The position numbers were made by a program, and so were the translations under genes. Shown here piece by piece: positions 1 through 11,186 of a DNA stretch of 64,000 bases. The DNA is from Amycolatopsis palatopharyngis (GTDB lineage: Bacteria; Actinomycetota; Actinomycetes; Mycobacteriales; Pseudonocardiaceae), in NCBI RefSeq assembly GCF_003385185.1, contig NZ_PQHZ01000002.1, positions 124,001-188,000 on the forward strand, in the 5' to 3' direction. Every line of letters begins with the position of its first letter. The stretch's first letter is position 1. Under the pieces are notes generated by a model that was not told where the DNA came from, did no database searches, and worked only from the letters and a program-made list of their open reading frames with translations.

Positions 1-1
1 C

Positions 2-2017
2 TGGCAGGATTTCAACGCGCGCGTGCTCGCCCTCTCGGAGGACCCGTCGCAGCCCCTGCTCGAACGCACCAAGTTCATCGCGATCTTCGCGTCCAATCTG
101 GACGAGTTCTACATGGTCCGGGTCGCCGGCCTCAAACGCAGGGACGAGACGGGGCTGTCGGTGCGCAGCGCGGACGGGCTCACGCCGCGCGAGCAACTGG
201 CGTACATCGCCAAGCGCAATCAGGACCTGGTGGAGCGTCAGACCGAGGCGTTCGAGGAGAACGTTCGGCCCGCGCTCGCCGACGAGGGCATCCGCATCGT
301 GCGCTGGGCGGATCTGGACGCGGCGGACAAGGTTCGCCTGTCGAGCTACTTCAGCGAGCAGATCTTCCCTGTGCTGACTCCGCTCGCGGTGGACCCGGCG
401 CATCCGTTTCCCTACATTTCCGGCCTTTCGCTCAATCTGGCCGTCACGGTTCGCGACCCGGAGGGCGGCACCGAGCGGTTCGCCAGGGTCAAGGTGCCGA
501 ACAACGTGCACCGGCTGATCCGGATCGAGCAGCAACGGCAGAGCCGGACCGCGACGTTCCTTCCGCTGGAGGAGCTGATCTCCGCTCACCTCGGCGAACT
601 CTTCACCGGGATGGAAGTCATCGAACACCACGTGTTCAGGGTCACCCGGAACGCGGATTTCGAGGTCGAGGAGGATCGCGACGAGGACCTGTTGCAAGCA
701 CTCGAACGCGAACTCGCCCAGCGAAGGTTCGGCCCTCCGGTACGCCTTGAGGTCGCCAGCGACATGAGCGAGCACATGCTCGAGTTGCTGCTGCGCGAAC
801 TCGAGGTCGATCCGCACGATGTCGTCGAGGTTCCCGGCCTGCTCGACCTCAGCTGCCTGCACCAGCTCTCCAGTGTGGACCGCAAGGAACTCAAGGACCC
901 ACCGTTCGTGCCCGCGACCCACCCGGCGTTCGGGGAGCGGGAGACACCGAAGAGCGTTTTCGCCACCCTCCGCGAGGGCGACGTCCTCGTCCACCATCCC
1001 TACGACTCGTTCTCCACGAGCGTGCAGCGATTCATCGAACAAGCGGCGGCCGACAACAAGGTCCTCGCCATCAAACAGACGCTGTACCGAACCTCGGGTG
1101 ACTCCCCGGTGGTGGACGCGCTCATCGATGCGGCGCAGGCGGGCAAGCAGGTGGTCGCCCTCGTGGAGATCAAGGCACGGTTCGACGAACTGGCCAACAT
1201 CAGCTGGGCGCGCACACTGGAACGCGCGGGCGTGCACGTGGTCTACGGCCTGGTGGGGCTGAAGACCCACTGCAAGGTCGCGATGGTGGTGCGCCAGGAG
1301 GGCTCCACGATCCGCCGCTACTGCCATATCGGAACCGGCAACTACAACCCGAAGACGGCCAGGATCTACGAGGATATGGGCCTGCTCACCGCGGATCCGA
1401 CGATCGGGGCCGACCTGACCGACCTGTTCAACGTGCTCACCGGCTACTCCAGGCAGGACACCTACCGCAACATCCTGACCTCTCCGCACGGCATCCGGCG
1501 CGGCATCCTGCATTGCATCTCACAGGAAATCGAGCAGCAGAAGGCGGGCGGACGAGCCGGGATTCGGATCAAGTGCAACTCACTGGTCGACGAACAGATC
1601 ATCGACGCCCTGTATCGCGCTTCCCAGGCGGGAGTTCCGGTGGAGATCGTCGTTCGTGGTATCTGCTCACTCAAACCGGGTGTCCCAGGGCTCAGCGACA
1701 ATATCGTCGTCCGCTCCATTCTCGGGCGATTCCTGGAGCACTCACGTGTCTTTCACTTCAGAGCGGGTAGCTCGTATTGGATCGGCAGTGCGGACATGAT
1801 GCACCGAAATCTGGACCGGAGGATCGAGGCACTGGTGCGGGTGAAGGATCCGAAACTGACCGCGCAACTGGACGAGGTGCTGGATTCGGCGCTCGACCCG
1901 GCGACTCGTTGCTGGGTACTCACCGGCAACGGGGAGTGGGAGCCCTCACCAGCCGACGGATCGCAGGTTCGCGACCACCAGGTCGAGACGCTCGCGAAAC
2001 ATCGGGCCGCCGGATGA
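2..2017 (+). CDS. ppk: Polyphosphate kinase 1, left-arm copy, 5' end cut by window edge
   Basis: Second copy of the ppk described at 27430-29646. The reading frame is open from base 2, which corresponds to about residue 68 of the complete 738-residue protein, so the N-terminal part lies outside the window. The rest, including the phosphohistidine motif HIGTGNYN, is identical to the other copy. Its stop overlaps the start of the next gene by four bases (ATGA). Confidence 0.95.
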   Translation, partial: WQDFNARVLALSEDPSQPLLERTKFIAIFASNLDEFYMVRVAGLKRRDETGLSVRSADGLTPREQLAYIAKRNQDLVERQTEAFEENVRPALADEGIRIVRWADLDAADKVRLSSYFSEQIFPVLTPLAVDPAHPFPYISGLSLNLAVTVRDPEGGTERFARVKVPNNVHRLIRIEQQRQSRTATFLPLEELISAHLGELFTGMEVIEHHVFRVTRNADFEVEEDRDEDLLQALERELAQRRFGPPVRLEVASDMSEHMLELLLRELEVDPHDVVEVPGLLDLSCLHQLSSVDRKELKDPPFVPATHPAFGERETPKSVFATLREGDVLVHHPYDSFSTSVQRFIEQAAADNKVLAIKQTLYRTSGDSPVVDALIDAAQAGKQVVALVEIKARFDELANISWARTLERAGVHVVYGLVGLKTHCKVAMVVRQEGSTIRRYCHIGTGNYNPKTARIYEDMGLLTADPTIGADLTDLFNVLTGYSRQDTYRNILTSPHGIRRGILHCISQEIEQQKAGGRAGIRIKCNSLVDEQIIDALYRASQAGVPVEIVVRGICSLKPGVPGLSDNIVVRSILGRFLEHSRVFHFRAGSSYWIGSADMMHRNLDRRIEALVRVKDPKLTAQLDEVLDSALDPATRCWVLTGNGEWEPSPADGSQVRDHQVETLAKHRAAG

Positions 2018-2988
2018 GCCGGGCGGATCGTGCTCCGGCGATCAGGGCCGCGGGCGCTGTGTTGTGGCGAAACCGGGAAGCAGGCACGGACAGCGCCATC
2101 GAGGTAGCCGTCGTGCACCGGCCGCGCTACGACGACTGGTCGCTGCCGAAGGGAAAGCTGGATCCCGGCGAGACCGTACCGGTGGCGGCGGTTCGTGAAC
2201 TTCGGGAGGAGACCGGGTTCGAAGCGGTGCTCGGGAGATACCTGCTCCAGGTCGATTACGAGGTCGACCACCGTGGCGTCCGGTCTGACAAGATCGTGGA
2301 CTTCTTCAGTGCCAGGGCAGTATTCGGCGGGTTCGCGGCGAATGACGAGGTCGATGACCTGCGCTGGCTACCGGTGCGCGAGGCCGAGGCGATGCTGACC
2401 TATCACGCGGACGTGGCCGTACTACGTGAGTTCTGCGCACTTCCCGCCCAACTCACGACGGTCCTGTTGATCCGCCACGCCAAAGCGGGCAAGCGGGAGG
2501 AATGGACCGGCGACGACGATCTTCGTCCACTCTCGGATGCGGGTCAGCGGCAGGCGGAGGCCGTCCGGACCATGGTGCGCGCGTTCCACCCCGATCGGGT
2601 CCTGGCCGCGCCCCGCCTGCGCTGCGTGCAGACCGTGCAGGGCGTCGCGGAGGATCTGGGCACCGAGGTACGACACGAGTCCCTGCTCGCGGAGGAGGGC
2701 TACTGGCGGGATCCGGTCCTGGGCACCGCCAGACTGCTCGCCATCGTCGGTGACGGCGGCACCCCGCTGATCTCCAGTCAGGGAGGGGTCATCCCCGCCG
2801 TCGTCACGGCCCTGGCCGAACGCGATGGTGTGGCGCTGGCCTCCGGCAAATCCGGGACGGTGTCGGCGAAGAAGGGCTCGCTCTGGTTGTTGTCGTTCCG
2901 GCCGCCGACCGAAGCGGACGGGCCACGACTCGTAGCGGCGACCTACTTTCCCAGTCCGCTACCCGCTCCCGCCACCGCGAGGTCCTGA
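2014..2988 (+). CDS. mutT1: Nudix hydrolase with histidine-phosphatase domain, left-arm copy
   Basis: Identical mirror copy of the gene at 26459-27433. The ATG at 2014 overlaps the ppk stop (ATGA), which fixes the start and implies translational coupling. A longer frame upstream runs inside ppk and is not used. Confidence 0.93.
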   Translation: MSRADRAPAIRAAGAVLWRNREAGTDSAIEVAVVHRPRYDDWSLPKGKLDPGETVPVAAVRELREETGFEAVLGRYLLQVDYEVDHRGVRSDKIVDFFSARAVFGGFAANDEVDDLRWLPVREAEAMLTYHADVAVLREFCALPAQLTTVLLIRHAKAGKREEWTGDDDLRPLSDAGQRQAEAVRTMVRAFHPDRVLAAPRLRCVQTVQGVAEDLGTEVRHESLLAEEGYWRDPVLGTARLLAIVGDGGTPLISSQGGVIPAVVTALAERDGVALASGKSGTVSAKKGSLWLLSFRPPTEADGPRLVAATYFPSPLPAPATARS

Positions 2989-3077
2989 CCGGAGACTCCG
3001 TCCGGCCTTCCACTGTGGATCACCCGGCTGCCGCAGGGCGGTGACGACGAACTCGGGCAACGAAGGTACGTACATGC

Positions 3078-3113
3078 GGCAGGGCCCCGCGCGGGTGTGC
3101 GCGGGGCCCTGCC
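3078..3113. terminator. GC-rich hairpin between convergent mutT1 and hup, left copy
   Basis: A 15-bp perfect stem (GGCAGGGCCCCGCGC and its complement) with a 6-nt loop lies between the converging 3' ends of mutT1 and hup. There is no T-tract on either side, so it would act as a GC-rich bidirectional terminator. Mirror of 26334-26369. Confidence 0.75.
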
Positions 3114-3155
3114 GAGAAGCCACCGTAGTGACGAAATCACCAGCTCACAGGCTGG

Positions 3156-3872
3156 TCACTTCTTTTTCTTGGCTGCGGCGGTGGTCTTCTTCGGAGCCGA
3201 CTTGGCCGAAGTCTTCGCGGCCGCCTTCGGCGCGGCCTTGGCGGCCGGCTTCTTTGCGGCGGAGCTCTTTGTCGCCGATGACGTCGACGCGGCCTTCGTC
3301 GTCTTGGCCGCGGCCTTCGGCGCTGCCTTGGCCGTCGACTTGGTGGCCGCCGTCTTCGGCGCCGCCTTGGTGGCGGTCCGGCTCGCGGTGGTGCTCCGGC
3401 TCGACGCCGCACGGGTCGTCGTCGAACGCGGCGTGGTGGCCTTGGTCCGCGAGGTGGTGCTCCGGGTCGTGCTGGGGCGGCTGGCGGTCGCCCTCGTCGC
3501 CGCGGTGCGGGTGCCGGTGCTACGCGAGGCGGTCGTGCCCGTGCTACGCGCGGCCGGGGTGGCCCGCTTCACGGCCGTTGCCTTCGGCAGCTTCTTCGCG
3601 CCGCTGACAACGTCCTTGAAGGTCGTACCGGCCCGGAAAGCCGGAACGTTGGTCTTCTTCACGCGCACGGTCTCGCCCGTACGCGGGTTGCGAGCGGTGC
3701 GAGCGGCACGCGCACGCTTCTCGAACACACCGAAACCGGTGATGTTCACCTTCTCGCCCTTGTTGACCGTCCGGATGATGATGTCGACGAGACCGTCGAC
3801 AGCTTCCGACGCAACCTTTTTGTCGCCCAAACGCTCGGAGAGCGCTTCGATCAGCTGGGCCTTGTTGGCCAT
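3156..3872 (-). CDS. hup: Nucleoid protein HU with long basic tail, left-arm copy
   Basis: Identical mirror copy of the gene at 25575-26291. Start ATG at 3872 is preceded on the minus strand by GGAGG. An in-frame upstream extension of 26 codons has no ribosome binding site and is not expected to be used. Confidence 0.95.
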   Translation of the reverse strand: MANKAQLIEALSERLGDKKVASEAVDGLVDIIIRTVNKGEKVNITGFGVFEKRARAARTARNPRTGETVRVKKTNVPAFRAGTTFKDVVSGAKKLPKATAVKRATPAARSTGTTASRSTGTRTAATRATASRPSTTRSTTSRTKATTPRSTTTRAASSRSTTASRTATKAAPKTAATKSTAKAAPKAAAKTTKAASTSSATKSSAAKKPAAKAAPKAAAKTSAKSAPKKTTAAAKKKK

Positions 3873-4129
3873 TCCAGTCCTCCAAGAAGAACTACTTGTA
3901 CACGGCCACGTCGGCCGACTTGCGCACACGGTATTACCAATGCAGCACAAATTCCAAACGGCGCGCGGAAGTTTTCGTTGCCGGAGCGGGATGTTCCGCC
4001 CTCTGAGGGACCTCTGGAGTGGTCTCCAGGCCCTTTTCCGGTGCCGTTCGGCGTGGTTTCACCGACCTTCGGCCGGTGCCGGATCCCCTTGCTGAGCAGG
4101 GAATCCGTGTCTCCGCCTTCGCTGCGGTG

Positions 4130-4723
4130 TCAGCCGGGAGTGGTGACCGGCTTCCACGATGGCCTGTCCGACTCGAACTTGTCGATGTCGGCGGCGTGTC
4201 GCAGAGTCAGCGCGATGTCGTCGAGTCCCTCCAGCAGGCGCCAGCGGGTGTAGTCATCGATCGTGAAGGGTGCGGTGAAGTCCTTGGCTCGTACCGTCTT
4301 CTCCGTGAGGTCCACGGTGACCTCGGTGCCCGGCTCGTTCTCCAGGATCTTCCACAGCTGTTCGACGTCCGACTGCTCACACTCGGCGGCCAGCAGCCCC
4401 TGCTTCCCAGAGTTGCCCCGGAAGATGTCCGCGAAGCGGGACGAGATGACCACGCGGAAGCCGTAGTTCATCAGCGCCCAGACGGCGTGCTCCCTGGACG
4501 AGCCCGTGCCGAAGTCGGCACCGGCGACCAGCACGCTGCCGGACTTGTAGGGCTCGGAATTGAGCACGAAGTGTTCGTCGGCCCGCCAGGCCGCGAACAG
4601 CCCGTCTTCGAAGCCGGTGCGGGTGACCCGCTTGAGGTAGACGGCCGGGATGATCTGGTCAGTGTCCACGTTGGACCTGCGCAGCGGCACTCCGATCCCG
4701 GTGTGGGAGGTGAAGGGTTCCAT
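4130..4723 (-). CDS. leuD: 3-isopropylmalate dehydratase small subunit, left-arm copy
   Basis: Identical mirror copy of leuD at 24724-25317, lying 49 bp downstream of the leuC copy on the minus strand. Confidence 0.95.
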   Translation of the reverse strand: MEPFTSHTGIGVPLRRSNVDTDQIIPAVYLKRVTRTGFEDGLFAAWRADEHFVLNSEPYKSGSVLVAGADFGTGSSREHAVWALMNYGFRVVISSRFADIFRGNSGKQGLLAAECEQSDVEQLWKILENEPGTEVTVDLTEKTVRAKDFTAPFTIDDYTRWRLLEGLDDIALTLRHAADIDKFESDRPSWKPVTTPG

Positions 4724-4772
4724 GCTGAGTGGCTCCTGTGTCAGTACGAGGTGAAGGGTCGCGACCTGTGCG

Positions 4773-6248
4773 TCAACGGGCGCTGTCGGCGGCTGCCGCG
4801 GTGCTTGCCGTGCTGGCGGAGTGCGGCAACAGGTCCTCAGGCGAGGACAGGGTGCCGCGAACGGCCGTGGCAGCGGCCACGAGCGGCGACACCAGATGGG
4901 TACGCCCGCCCTTGCCCTGCCTGCCCTCGAAGTTCCTGTTGGAGGTCGAGGCACTGCGCTCCCCCGGCTTGAGCTGATCCGGGTTCATCCCGAGGCACAT
5001 CGAGCACCCCGCCTGCCGCCATTCGGCGCCTGCCGCGGTGAACACCTCGTCGAGCCCCTCGGCCTCAGCGGCCTTGCGTACCCGCATCGAACCAGGGACC
5101 ACGAGCATGCGAACCCCCTCCGCGACCTGATGCCCGCGAAGTACCTCGGCTGCCGACCGCAGGTCCTCGATCCGCCCGTTCGTGCAGGAACCGAGGAAGA
5201 CCGTGTCCACCGAAATCTCCCGCAGCGGGGTCCCCGGTTGCAGATCCATGTAGGACAGAGCCTTCTCCGCGGCGAACCGCTCACTCTCGTCGGCGATCTG
5301 CTCGGGGTCCGGGATCCTGGCGTGCAGCGGAAGGCCCTGGCCGGGGTTCGTACCCCAGGTCACGAACGGTGTGAGTTCGGCCGCATCCAGGTGAACCTCC
5401 GCGTCGAACTCGGCGCCGGAATCGGTTCGCAGCTCACGCCAGTTGGCCACAGCGGTGTCCCAATCGGCTCCGGACGGGGCGTGCGGCTTGCCCTTCAGGT
5501 ACTCGAAGGTGACCTCGTCCGGTGCAATCATGCCCGCGCGGGCGCCCGCCTCGATCGACATATTGCAGATCGTCATCCTGGCTTCCATCGAAAGGGCTTC
5601 GATCGCACTGCCGCGATACTCCAGAACGTAGCCCTGTCCACCACCGGTACCGATCTTCGCGATCACCGCCAGGATGATGTCCTTCGCCGTGACTCCCGGC
5701 CGCAACTCGCCGTCCACGGTGATCGCCATCGTCTTGAAGGGACGCAGGGGCAGCGTCTGCGTGGCGAGCACATGCTCCACCTCGGAGGTGCCGATACCGA
5801 AGGCCATCGCCCCGAACGCGCCATGCGTGGAGGTGTGGCTGTCGCCGCAAACCACGGTCATCCCGGGCTGGGTCAGGCCGAGCTGTGGACCGATGACGTG
5901 CACGATTCCCTGTTCGGCATCGCCCATCGGGTGCAGCCGGACCCCGAACTCCTTGCAGTTGCGCCGGAGTGTGTCCACCTGGGTACGCGAAACGGGATCG
6001 GCGATCGGCAGGTCGATATCGATCGTCGGCACGTTGTGGTCTTCGGTGGCGATCGTCAGATCCGGCCTGCGCACGGGCCTGCCCGCGAGGCGGAGACCGT
6101 CGAATGCCTGCGGGCTGGTGACCTCGTGCACGAGGTGCAGGTCGATGTAGAGCAGGTCCGGCTCCGCACCCTCACCGCGGCGCACCGTGTGGGAGTCCCA
6201 CACCTTCTCCGCGAGCGTCTTCGCCTTCGCACCCTGGGTGGTGGTCAT
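4773..6248 (-). CDS. leuC: 3-isopropylmalate dehydratase large subunit, left-arm copy
   Basis: Identical mirror copy of leuC at 23199-24674. Start ATG at 6248 follows a GGGAGGAG ribosome binding site. Divergent from the IclR-type regulator at 6381. Confidence 0.96.
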   Translation of the reverse strand: MTTTQGAKAKTLAEKVWDSHTVRRGEGAEPDLLYIDLHLVHEVTSPQAFDGLRLAGRPVRRPDLTIATEDHNVPTIDIDLPIADPVSRTQVDTLRRNCKEFGVRLHPMGDAEQGIVHVIGPQLGLTQPGMTVVCGDSHTSTHGAFGAMAFGIGTSEVEHVLATQTLPLRPFKTMAITVDGELRPGVTAKDIILAVIAKIGTGGGQGYVLEYRGSAIEALSMEARMTICNMSIEAGARAGMIAPDEVTFEYLKGKPHAPSGADWDTAVANWRELRTDSGAEFDAEVHLDAAELTPFVTWGTNPGQGLPLHARIPDPEQIADESERFAAEKALSYMDLQPGTPLREISVDTVFLGSCTNGRIEDLRSAAEVLRGHQVAEGVRMLVVPGSMRVRKAAEAEGLDEVFTAAGAEWRQAGCSMCLGMNPDQLKPGERSASTSNRNFEGRQGKGGRTHLVSPLVAAATAVRGTLSSPEDLLPHSASTASTAAAADSAR

Positions 6249-6344
6249 CAGGGCTCCTCCCAAAAAGTTGTGGGAGCAAAGGAACTCGGTCGAGCCGACG
6301 GGCACGAGCCGGCTGGCGACTCGAGTTCGATTTGTCCCAGGATC

Positions 6345-6374
6345 TGGACATCCCAAAGTTCGGGAATGTAGTAT
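6345..6374 (+). promoter_or_regulatory. Promoter of the IclR-type regulator with an internal inverted repeat, left copy
   Basis: TGGACA (6345-6350), an 18-nt spacer and TAGTAT (6369-6374) resemble a primary sigma-factor promoter. Transcription would begin at or next to the GTG at 6381, so the regulator mRNA may be leaderless. The spacer holds an inverted repeat (TCCC-N7-GGGA, 6351-6365), a candidate operator for autoregulation and for leuCD control. Inferred from sequence pattern only. Confidence 0.45.
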
Positions 6375-6380
6375 CGCTAC

Positions 6381-7100
6381 GTGGGACAGCATAGCCCTTC
6401 AAACCAGCACAGCGGTATCGGCGTCCTGGACAAGGCCGTGGCCGTTCTCCAAGCGGTGGCCGACGATCCTTGCGGACTCGCCGAACTCTGCGCACGCACG
6501 GGACTGCCACGCGCGACCGCACACCGTCTCGCCGTGGGTCTCGAGGTGCACCGGCTCCTGCGCCGGGGCGCCGACGGCAGATGGCGCCCCGGCAGCGCGC
6601 TGGCGGAACTGTCGGGCGGCACGACCGACCCATTACTCGACGCCGCGAGTTCGATCCTGCCGAAGCTGCGCGACATCACCGGCGAAAGCGTGCAGCTGTA
6701 CCGCAGGGACGGCGTACAGCGCATCTGTGTGTCCACTGCGGAGCCGCCAAGCGGACTCCGGGACACCGTCCCGATCGGCTCCCGGCTGCCGATGACGGCA
6801 GGCTCAGGGGCCAAAGTGCTCGCCGCGTGGTCCGACCCGCACACACAGCGCACGATCCTGACCGACGCCGTCTACGGCGAGCGGACATTGCTCGAAGTAC
6901 GCAGGCGTGGCTGGGCACAGAGTGTCGCCGAGCGCGAGCCGGGCGTCGCGAGTGTCTCCGCGCCGGTGCGGGACTCCTCCGGCTCGGTTGTCGCCGCGGT
7001 ATCGGTGTCCGGCCCGATCGAGCGGATCGGCCGCAAGCCGGGCTCCCGCTGGGCCGCCGATCTCCTCGCGGCCGCCGAAGCCCTCCAGGATCGCTTGTAA
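6381..7100 (+). CDS. ltbR: IclR-family regulator of leucine biosynthesis (NdgR/LtbR type), left-arm copy
   Basis: Identical mirror copy of the gene at 22347-23066. It starts with GTG at 6381 and is divergent from leuC, with 132 bp between the two starts. Confidence 0.85.
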   Translation: MGQHSPSNQHSGIGVLDKAVAVLQAVADDPCGLAELCARTGLPRATAHRLAVGLEVHRLLRRGADGRWRPGSALAELSGGTTDPLLDAASSILPKLRDITGESVQLYRRDGVQRICVSTAEPPSGLRDTVPIGSRLPMTAGSGAKVLAAWSDPHTQRTILTDAVYGERTLLEVRRRGWAQSVAEREPGVASVSAPVRDSSGSVVAAVSVSGPIERIGRKPGSRWAADLLAAAEALQDRL

Positions 7101-7119
7101 GCCCCCCGAGACACGCAAA

Positions 7120-7163
7120 AACACCGGAGGCCCATCCGCCGGAACGGATGGGCCTCCGGTGTT
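7120..7163. terminator. Strong bidirectional terminator between regulator and tRNA-Glu, left copy
   Basis: A stem of about 19 bp (AACACCGGAGGCCCATCCG and its complement) with a 6-nt loop. It is preceded by an A-run and followed by a pyrimidine-rich tract, so it can terminate both the regulator and the minus-strand tRNA transcript. Mirror of 22284-22327. Confidence 0.85.
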
Positions 7164-7173
7164 CTTCTTCGCG

Positions 7174-7246
7174 TACCCCCGATGGGATTCGAACCCACGC
7201 TACCGGCGTGAGAGGCCGGCGTCCTAGGCCGCTAGACGACGGGGGC
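7174..7246 (-). tRNA. tRNA-Glu (anticodon CTC), left-arm copy
   Basis: Exact mirror of the tRNA at 22201-22273: cloverleaf with anticodon CTC, T-loop GGTTCGAAT, 73 nt. Confidence 0.95.
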
Positions 7247-7296
7247 TTGCCTTGTTGCGAGAGAGAACTTACCAGACTGAAATTTTCCCTCTGCAG

Positions 7297-7368
7297 CTGG
7301 GGTACCAGGACTCGAACCTAGACTAACTGAACCAGAATCAGTCGTGCTGCCGATTACACCATACCCCA
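7297..7368 (-). tRNA. tRNA-Gln (anticodon CTG), left-arm copy
   Basis: Exact mirror of the tRNA at 22079-22150: acceptor TGGGGTA/TACCCCA, anticodon CTG, 72 nt. Confidence 0.95.
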
Positions 7369-7427
7369 ATACTCGGCGCTCTCCGGGAGAACTCCTGTCG
7401 AACACCGCCGGGAAGAAATACTAGACC

Positions 7428-7443
7428 ACCCCGAATTCGGGGT
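7428..7443. repeat. 16-bp perfect palindrome upstream of tRNA-Gln, left copy
   Basis: ACCCCGAATTCGGGGT lies between the HAD hydrolase 3' end and tRNA-Gln. It could be a short terminator stem or a protein binding site. Mirror of 22004-22019. Confidence 0.4.
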
Positions 7444-7472
7444 CGCAGGCGGCCCCGGCACACGCCCCTTGA

Positions 7473-8258
7473 TCATCGCTGTATCGGCACTCCCACGCTG
7501 GCGAACTCGCAGATCAGCAGCTCGGGAAGCTCGGCGAGGCTGTCGATCTCGTGCACCCCCGTTGGCACGTCCTCGGTTACCGCGCGCCGGTTCAGCCAGA
7601 CACCGCCGAGACCGGCGTCCCGGGCCCCGATCGCATCGGTGTCGAGTTTGTCCCCCACATGCGCCGCCTCGGACGGGTCACAACCCATTGTCAGGCAAAC
7701 AGTGTGAAACATCACTGGATCGGGTTTCGCGGTTCCCATTTCGCCTGCGATCGCCACGTGATCAAAGAACCGCGCCAGTCCGAGGTCCGCCAGCTTCGCC
7801 CGCTGGTGCCCGCCAGAGGCGTTGGTCACCGCGGCGAGCTGCACGCCGGCCGCGTTCAGCCAGTCGAGACAGGGCAACACATCGTCGAACAGCCGCCACG
7901 AGCGGCGCAGCAACTCCCGTCGCCTGGCCTCGAAACCGACGACGTCACCGGTGTCCATCTCCGCGCCGAGTTCGGCGAGAAAGCACCGGCTGCGAGTGAG
8001 GTGCATATCGGCGTATGCGAGGTCGCCTGCGACGACCTTGGCCACATGCTCGTCGGTGATCCGCTCCCAGAGCGACCACATGTCGGCCCTGCCGATCAGC
8101 TCGGCCAGCGCACGGCTGCCTGCCGAGGTGAAGTCGATCAGGGTGTCGTCGATGTCGAGACAGACCAGCCGGAGCGCCGGAGGGGACCAGGGCCCAGGAG
8201 GGGCGGCCCGTTCGGCCGTTGCCTGCGATGCCGTCGGGGTAGCGAACGCAAAATCCAC
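7473..8258 (-). CDS. HAD-superfamily hydrolase, left-arm copy
   Basis: Identical mirror copy of the gene at 21189-21974. Confidence 0.88.
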   Translation of the reverse strand: MDFAFATPTASQATAERAAPPGPWSPPALRLVCLDIDDTLIDFTSAGSRALAELIGRADMWSLWERITDEHVAKVVAGDLAYADMHLTRSRCFLAELGAEMDTGDVVGFEARRRELLRRSWRLFDDVLPCLDWLNAAGVQLAAVTNASGGHQRAKLADLGLARFFDHVAIAGEMGTAKPDPVMFHTVCLTMGCDPSEAAHVGDKLDTDAIGARDAGLGGVWLNRRAVTEDVPTGVHEIDSLAELPELLICEFASVGVPIQR

Positions 8259-8338
8259 TCAGCGAGGCTAGGCCACTTTCGGCCGTACCGATTCGACTAT
8301 CGAGGTGATTAGTGCTGCTCTGTTCCGGTGTATGTCTT

Positions 8339-9829
8339 CTACCCTGCGTTGGACGGGAGGGCGCGACGCAGCCGTCCGAGCGATTTGTCCCGGCCGAGCA
8401 GCTCCATCGATTCGTACAACGGTGGCGACACCGTACGCCCCGTGACGGCCACCCGAACAGGGGCGAACGCCTTGCGGGGCTTCAGCCCGAGGCCTTCGAC
8501 CAGCGCGTCCTTGAGCGCCTGCTCGATGGCGCCGGTCTCCCAGGAATCCAGTGCCTCCAACGACTCGAGCGCGGACCGCAGCACGGGCTCGGAGTCCGGC
8601 CCCAGCGCCTTCGTCGCGGACGCCTCCTCCGGGGCGAAGCTTTCCTCATCGATAAAGAGAAAGCGCAGCATGTCGGTGGCGTCGGAGAGCACGGTCACCC
8701 GCTCCTGCACCAGTGGCGCGATCTCCCGCAGCGCGGCGAGCTGCTCCTCCCCCGGCGTCTCCGGCAGCACTCCCGCGGCTGTGAGGTAGGGCACCACCCG
8801 GCTCGCGAAGTCCGCGTTGTCCAGTGCGCGGACATGCGTACCGTTGATCGCCTCGGCCTTTTTGACGTCGAACCGCGCAGGATTGGCGCTCACCTTGGTG
8901 ATCTCGAAAGCGGCCACGAGTTCGTCGACACCGAACACGTCCCGGTCGTCGGCGATCGACCAGCCGAGCAGCGCCAGATAGTTGAGCAGCCCCTCCGGGA
9001 TGAAGCCCCGGTCGCGGTAGTTGAAAAGATTCGAGGAGGGGTCGCGTTTGGACAACTTCTTGTTGCCCTCGCCCATCACGTACGGCAGGTGGCCGAACTC
9101 GGGCACGAACTCCGCGACGCCGATGCGCCGCAACGCCTGGTACAACGCGATCTGGCGTGGAGTGGAGGGCAGGAGGTCCTCGCCGCGCAGCACGTGGGTG
9201 ATGCGCATCATCGCGTCGTCGACGGGATTGGTCAGTGTGTACAGCGGATCGCCGTTGCCACGCACCAGAACGGGATCGGGAATGGTTCCTGCCGGGAAAC
9301 TGATCTCACCACGCACCAGGTCGGTCCAGGCGAGGTCCTCGCCGGGCATCCGCAACCGCAGCACCGGAGAACGGCCCTGCGCGCGGAACTCCTCCCGCTG
9401 CTGCTCGGTCAGTTCGCGGTCGAAGTTGTCGTAGCCGAGCTTCGGGTCCTGCCCCGCCGCCTTGCGCCGCGCCTCCACCTCATCGTTCGTGGAGAACGCC
9501 TCGTACAGCTCGCCTGCCTCCAGCAACCGGCGAGCCACGTCGGCGTAGATGTCGCCCCGCAGGCTCTGTCGGTACGGGCCGAAGTCGCCACCGATCTCGG
9601 GACCCTCGTCCCAGTCGAGGCCGAGCCAGCGCAGCGCGTCGAGCAGCGCCTCGTAGGACTCCTCCGAATCCCGCGCGGCGTCGGTGTCCTCGATCCGGAA
9701 CACCAGGCTTCCGCCGTGATGCCGGGCGAAGGCCCAGTTGAACAACGCCGTTCGGATCAACCCGACATGCGGGGTTCCGGTCGGCGAGGGACAGAAGCGG
9801 GCGCGCACTGGCGAAGGCATCTCAGTCAT
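8339..9829 (-). CDS. gltX: Glutamyl-tRNA synthetase, left-arm copy
   Basis: Identical mirror copy of gltX at 19618-21108. The start is the ATG giving [18 protein letters not shown]; ten further in-frame codons upstream are not needed. Confidence 0.95.
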   Translation of the reverse strand: MTEMPSPVRARFCPSPTGTPHVGLIRTALFNWAFARHHGGSLVFRIEDTDAARDSEESYEALLDALRWLGLDWDEGPEIGGDFGPYRQSLRGDIYADVARRLLEAGELYEAFSTNDEVEARRKAAGQDPKLGYDNFDRELTEQQREEFRAQGRSPVLRLRMPGEDLAWTDLVRGEISFPAGTIPDPVLVRGNGDPLYTLTNPVDDAMMRITHVLRGEDLLPSTPRQIALYQALRRIGVAEFVPEFGHLPYVMGEGNKKLSKRDPSSNLFNYRDRGFIPEGLLNYLALLGWSIADDRDVFGVDELVAAFEITKVSANPARFDVKKAEAINGTHVRALDNADFASRVVPYLTAAGVLPETPGEEQLAALREIAPLVQERVTVLSDATDMLRFLFIDEESFAPEEASATKALGPDSEPVLRSALESLEALDSWETGAIEQALKDALVEGLGLKPRKAFAPVRVAVTGRTVSPPLYESMELLGRDKSLGRLRRALPSNAG

Positions 9830-9909
9830 AGCCCGATCAGCGTATCGGGCCGCCCGCAAGCTCGAAACGCGAGCGCCTCCCCTTGACGTCGGAACTCCGG
9901 CGGGCCACA

Positions 9910-9925
9910 GTTGAAGTTATTCAAC
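9910..9925. promoter_or_regulatory. Inverted repeat upstream of the FAD monooxygenase, left copy
   Basis: GTTGAA-N4-TTCAAC lies 25 bp before the monooxygenase start and between the divergent gltX and monooxygenase genes. It is a candidate operator; no cognate regulator gene is adjacent. Mirror of 19522-19537. Confidence 0.4.
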
Positions 9926-9950
9926 ACGCGCTGAAAAAGGGGTGGTAGCG

Positions 9951-11183
9951 ATGTCCGACCGGACGACCTGTGCCGTCATCGGTGGCGGTCCCGCTGGAAT
10001 GGTGCTCGGCCTGTTGCTCGCCAGGGCCGGGATCGAGGTCACGGTGCTGGAGAAGCACGGGGACTTTCTCCGGGACTTCCGGGGCGACACGGTGCACCCG
10101 ACCACGCTGGATCTGCTGGACGAGCTCGGCCTCGGCGAGAAGTTCGCCGCACTGCCGCAAAGCAGACTCGAAGAGGTGGCCTTCCCGATCGACGACACCC
10201 GCCGCGTCGTCGTCGGTGACCTCCGCAGGCTCAAGGTCCGCCACCCGTACATCGCGATGGTGCCCCAGTGGGATCTGCTCAATCTGCTCGCCGAAGCGGG
10301 CAGCGCGGAACCGGCCTTCACCCTGCGCATGCGGACCGAGGCGACCGGCCTGATCCGGGAAGCGGGCAAGGTCGCCGGAGTGCGCTATCGCACCGCGGAC
10401 GGCGGTGAAGGCGAGTTGCGGGCGGATCTCACAGTGGCCTGCGACGGACGTACCTCGATGGCCAGAAGTGCGGCAGATCTTCGCCCGAAAGAGTTCTCCG
10501 TGCCCATCGACGCGTGGTGGTTCCGGCTGCCCCGGAAACCACAGGAGCAGGCTTCCGCGCTGACTCCGCGAATGCGACGGGGCAGCTTCGCCATCGTCAT
10601 CCCCCGTGAAGGCTTCTTCCAGATCGCCTACATCGCCCGCAAGGGCGTCGACGCCCGGTTCCGGGCCGAAGGCATCGAGCGATTCCGGCAGGGGCTGACC
10701 GAACTGATCCCGGCACTGGCCGACCGGGTGGACCAGCTCGAGTCGATGGACGAGGTCAAACACCTCGACATCCGGTTGAACCGGCTGAACCACTGGCACG
10801 TCGACGGGCTGCTGTGCATCGGTGACGCCGCACACGCGATGTCACCGATCGGCGGCGTGGGAATCAATCTGGCGGTTCAGGACGCCGTCGCGACCGCGAC
10901 CCTGCTCGCCACGGCCCTGCGCGGCGGCAGAGTGGACACCGCGCAGTTGGCGAAGGTCCGGCGGAGGCGGCTGCTGCCGACGATCCTTGTCCAAGGCCTG
11001 CAACGGCTGCTGCACAGGGCCGTGGTGGCACCGGTGGTCAATGGCCGGAAGGCGGGACCGCCGAAGCCGGTCATCGCCCTGATGCGCGTTGTCCCCAAGG
11101 CCTCGTTCATCCCGGCCTATCTCATCGGCGTCGGGTTCCGCCCCGAGCACGCGCCCGAATTCGCCCGCAGGCAGCCCGGATAG
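9951..11183 (+). CDS. FAD-dependent monooxygenase, left-arm copy
   Basis: Identical mirror copy of the gene at 18264-19496. ATG at 9951 is preferred over the in-frame GTG at 9942 because AAGGGG lies at a suitable distance upstream. Confidence 0.88.
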   Translation: MSDRTTCAVIGGGPAGMVLGLLLARAGIEVTVLEKHGDFLRDFRGDTVHPTTLDLLDELGLGEKFAALPQSRLEEVAFPIDDTRRVVVGDLRRLKVRHPYIAMVPQWDLLNLLAEAGSAEPAFTLRMRTEATGLIREAGKVAGVRYRTADGGEGELRADLTVACDGRTSMARSAADLRPKEFSVPIDAWWFRLPRKPQEQASALTPRMRRGSFAIVIPREGFFQIAYIARKGVDARFRAEGIERFRQGLTELIPALADRVDQLESMDEVKHLDIRLNRLNHWHVDGLLCIGDAAHAMSPIGGVGINLAVQDAVATATLLATALRGGRVDTAQLAKVRRRRLLPTILVQGLQRLLHRAVVAPVVNGRKAGPPKPVIALMRVVPKASFIPAYLIGVGFRPEHAPEFARRQPG

Positions 11184-11186
11184 CGC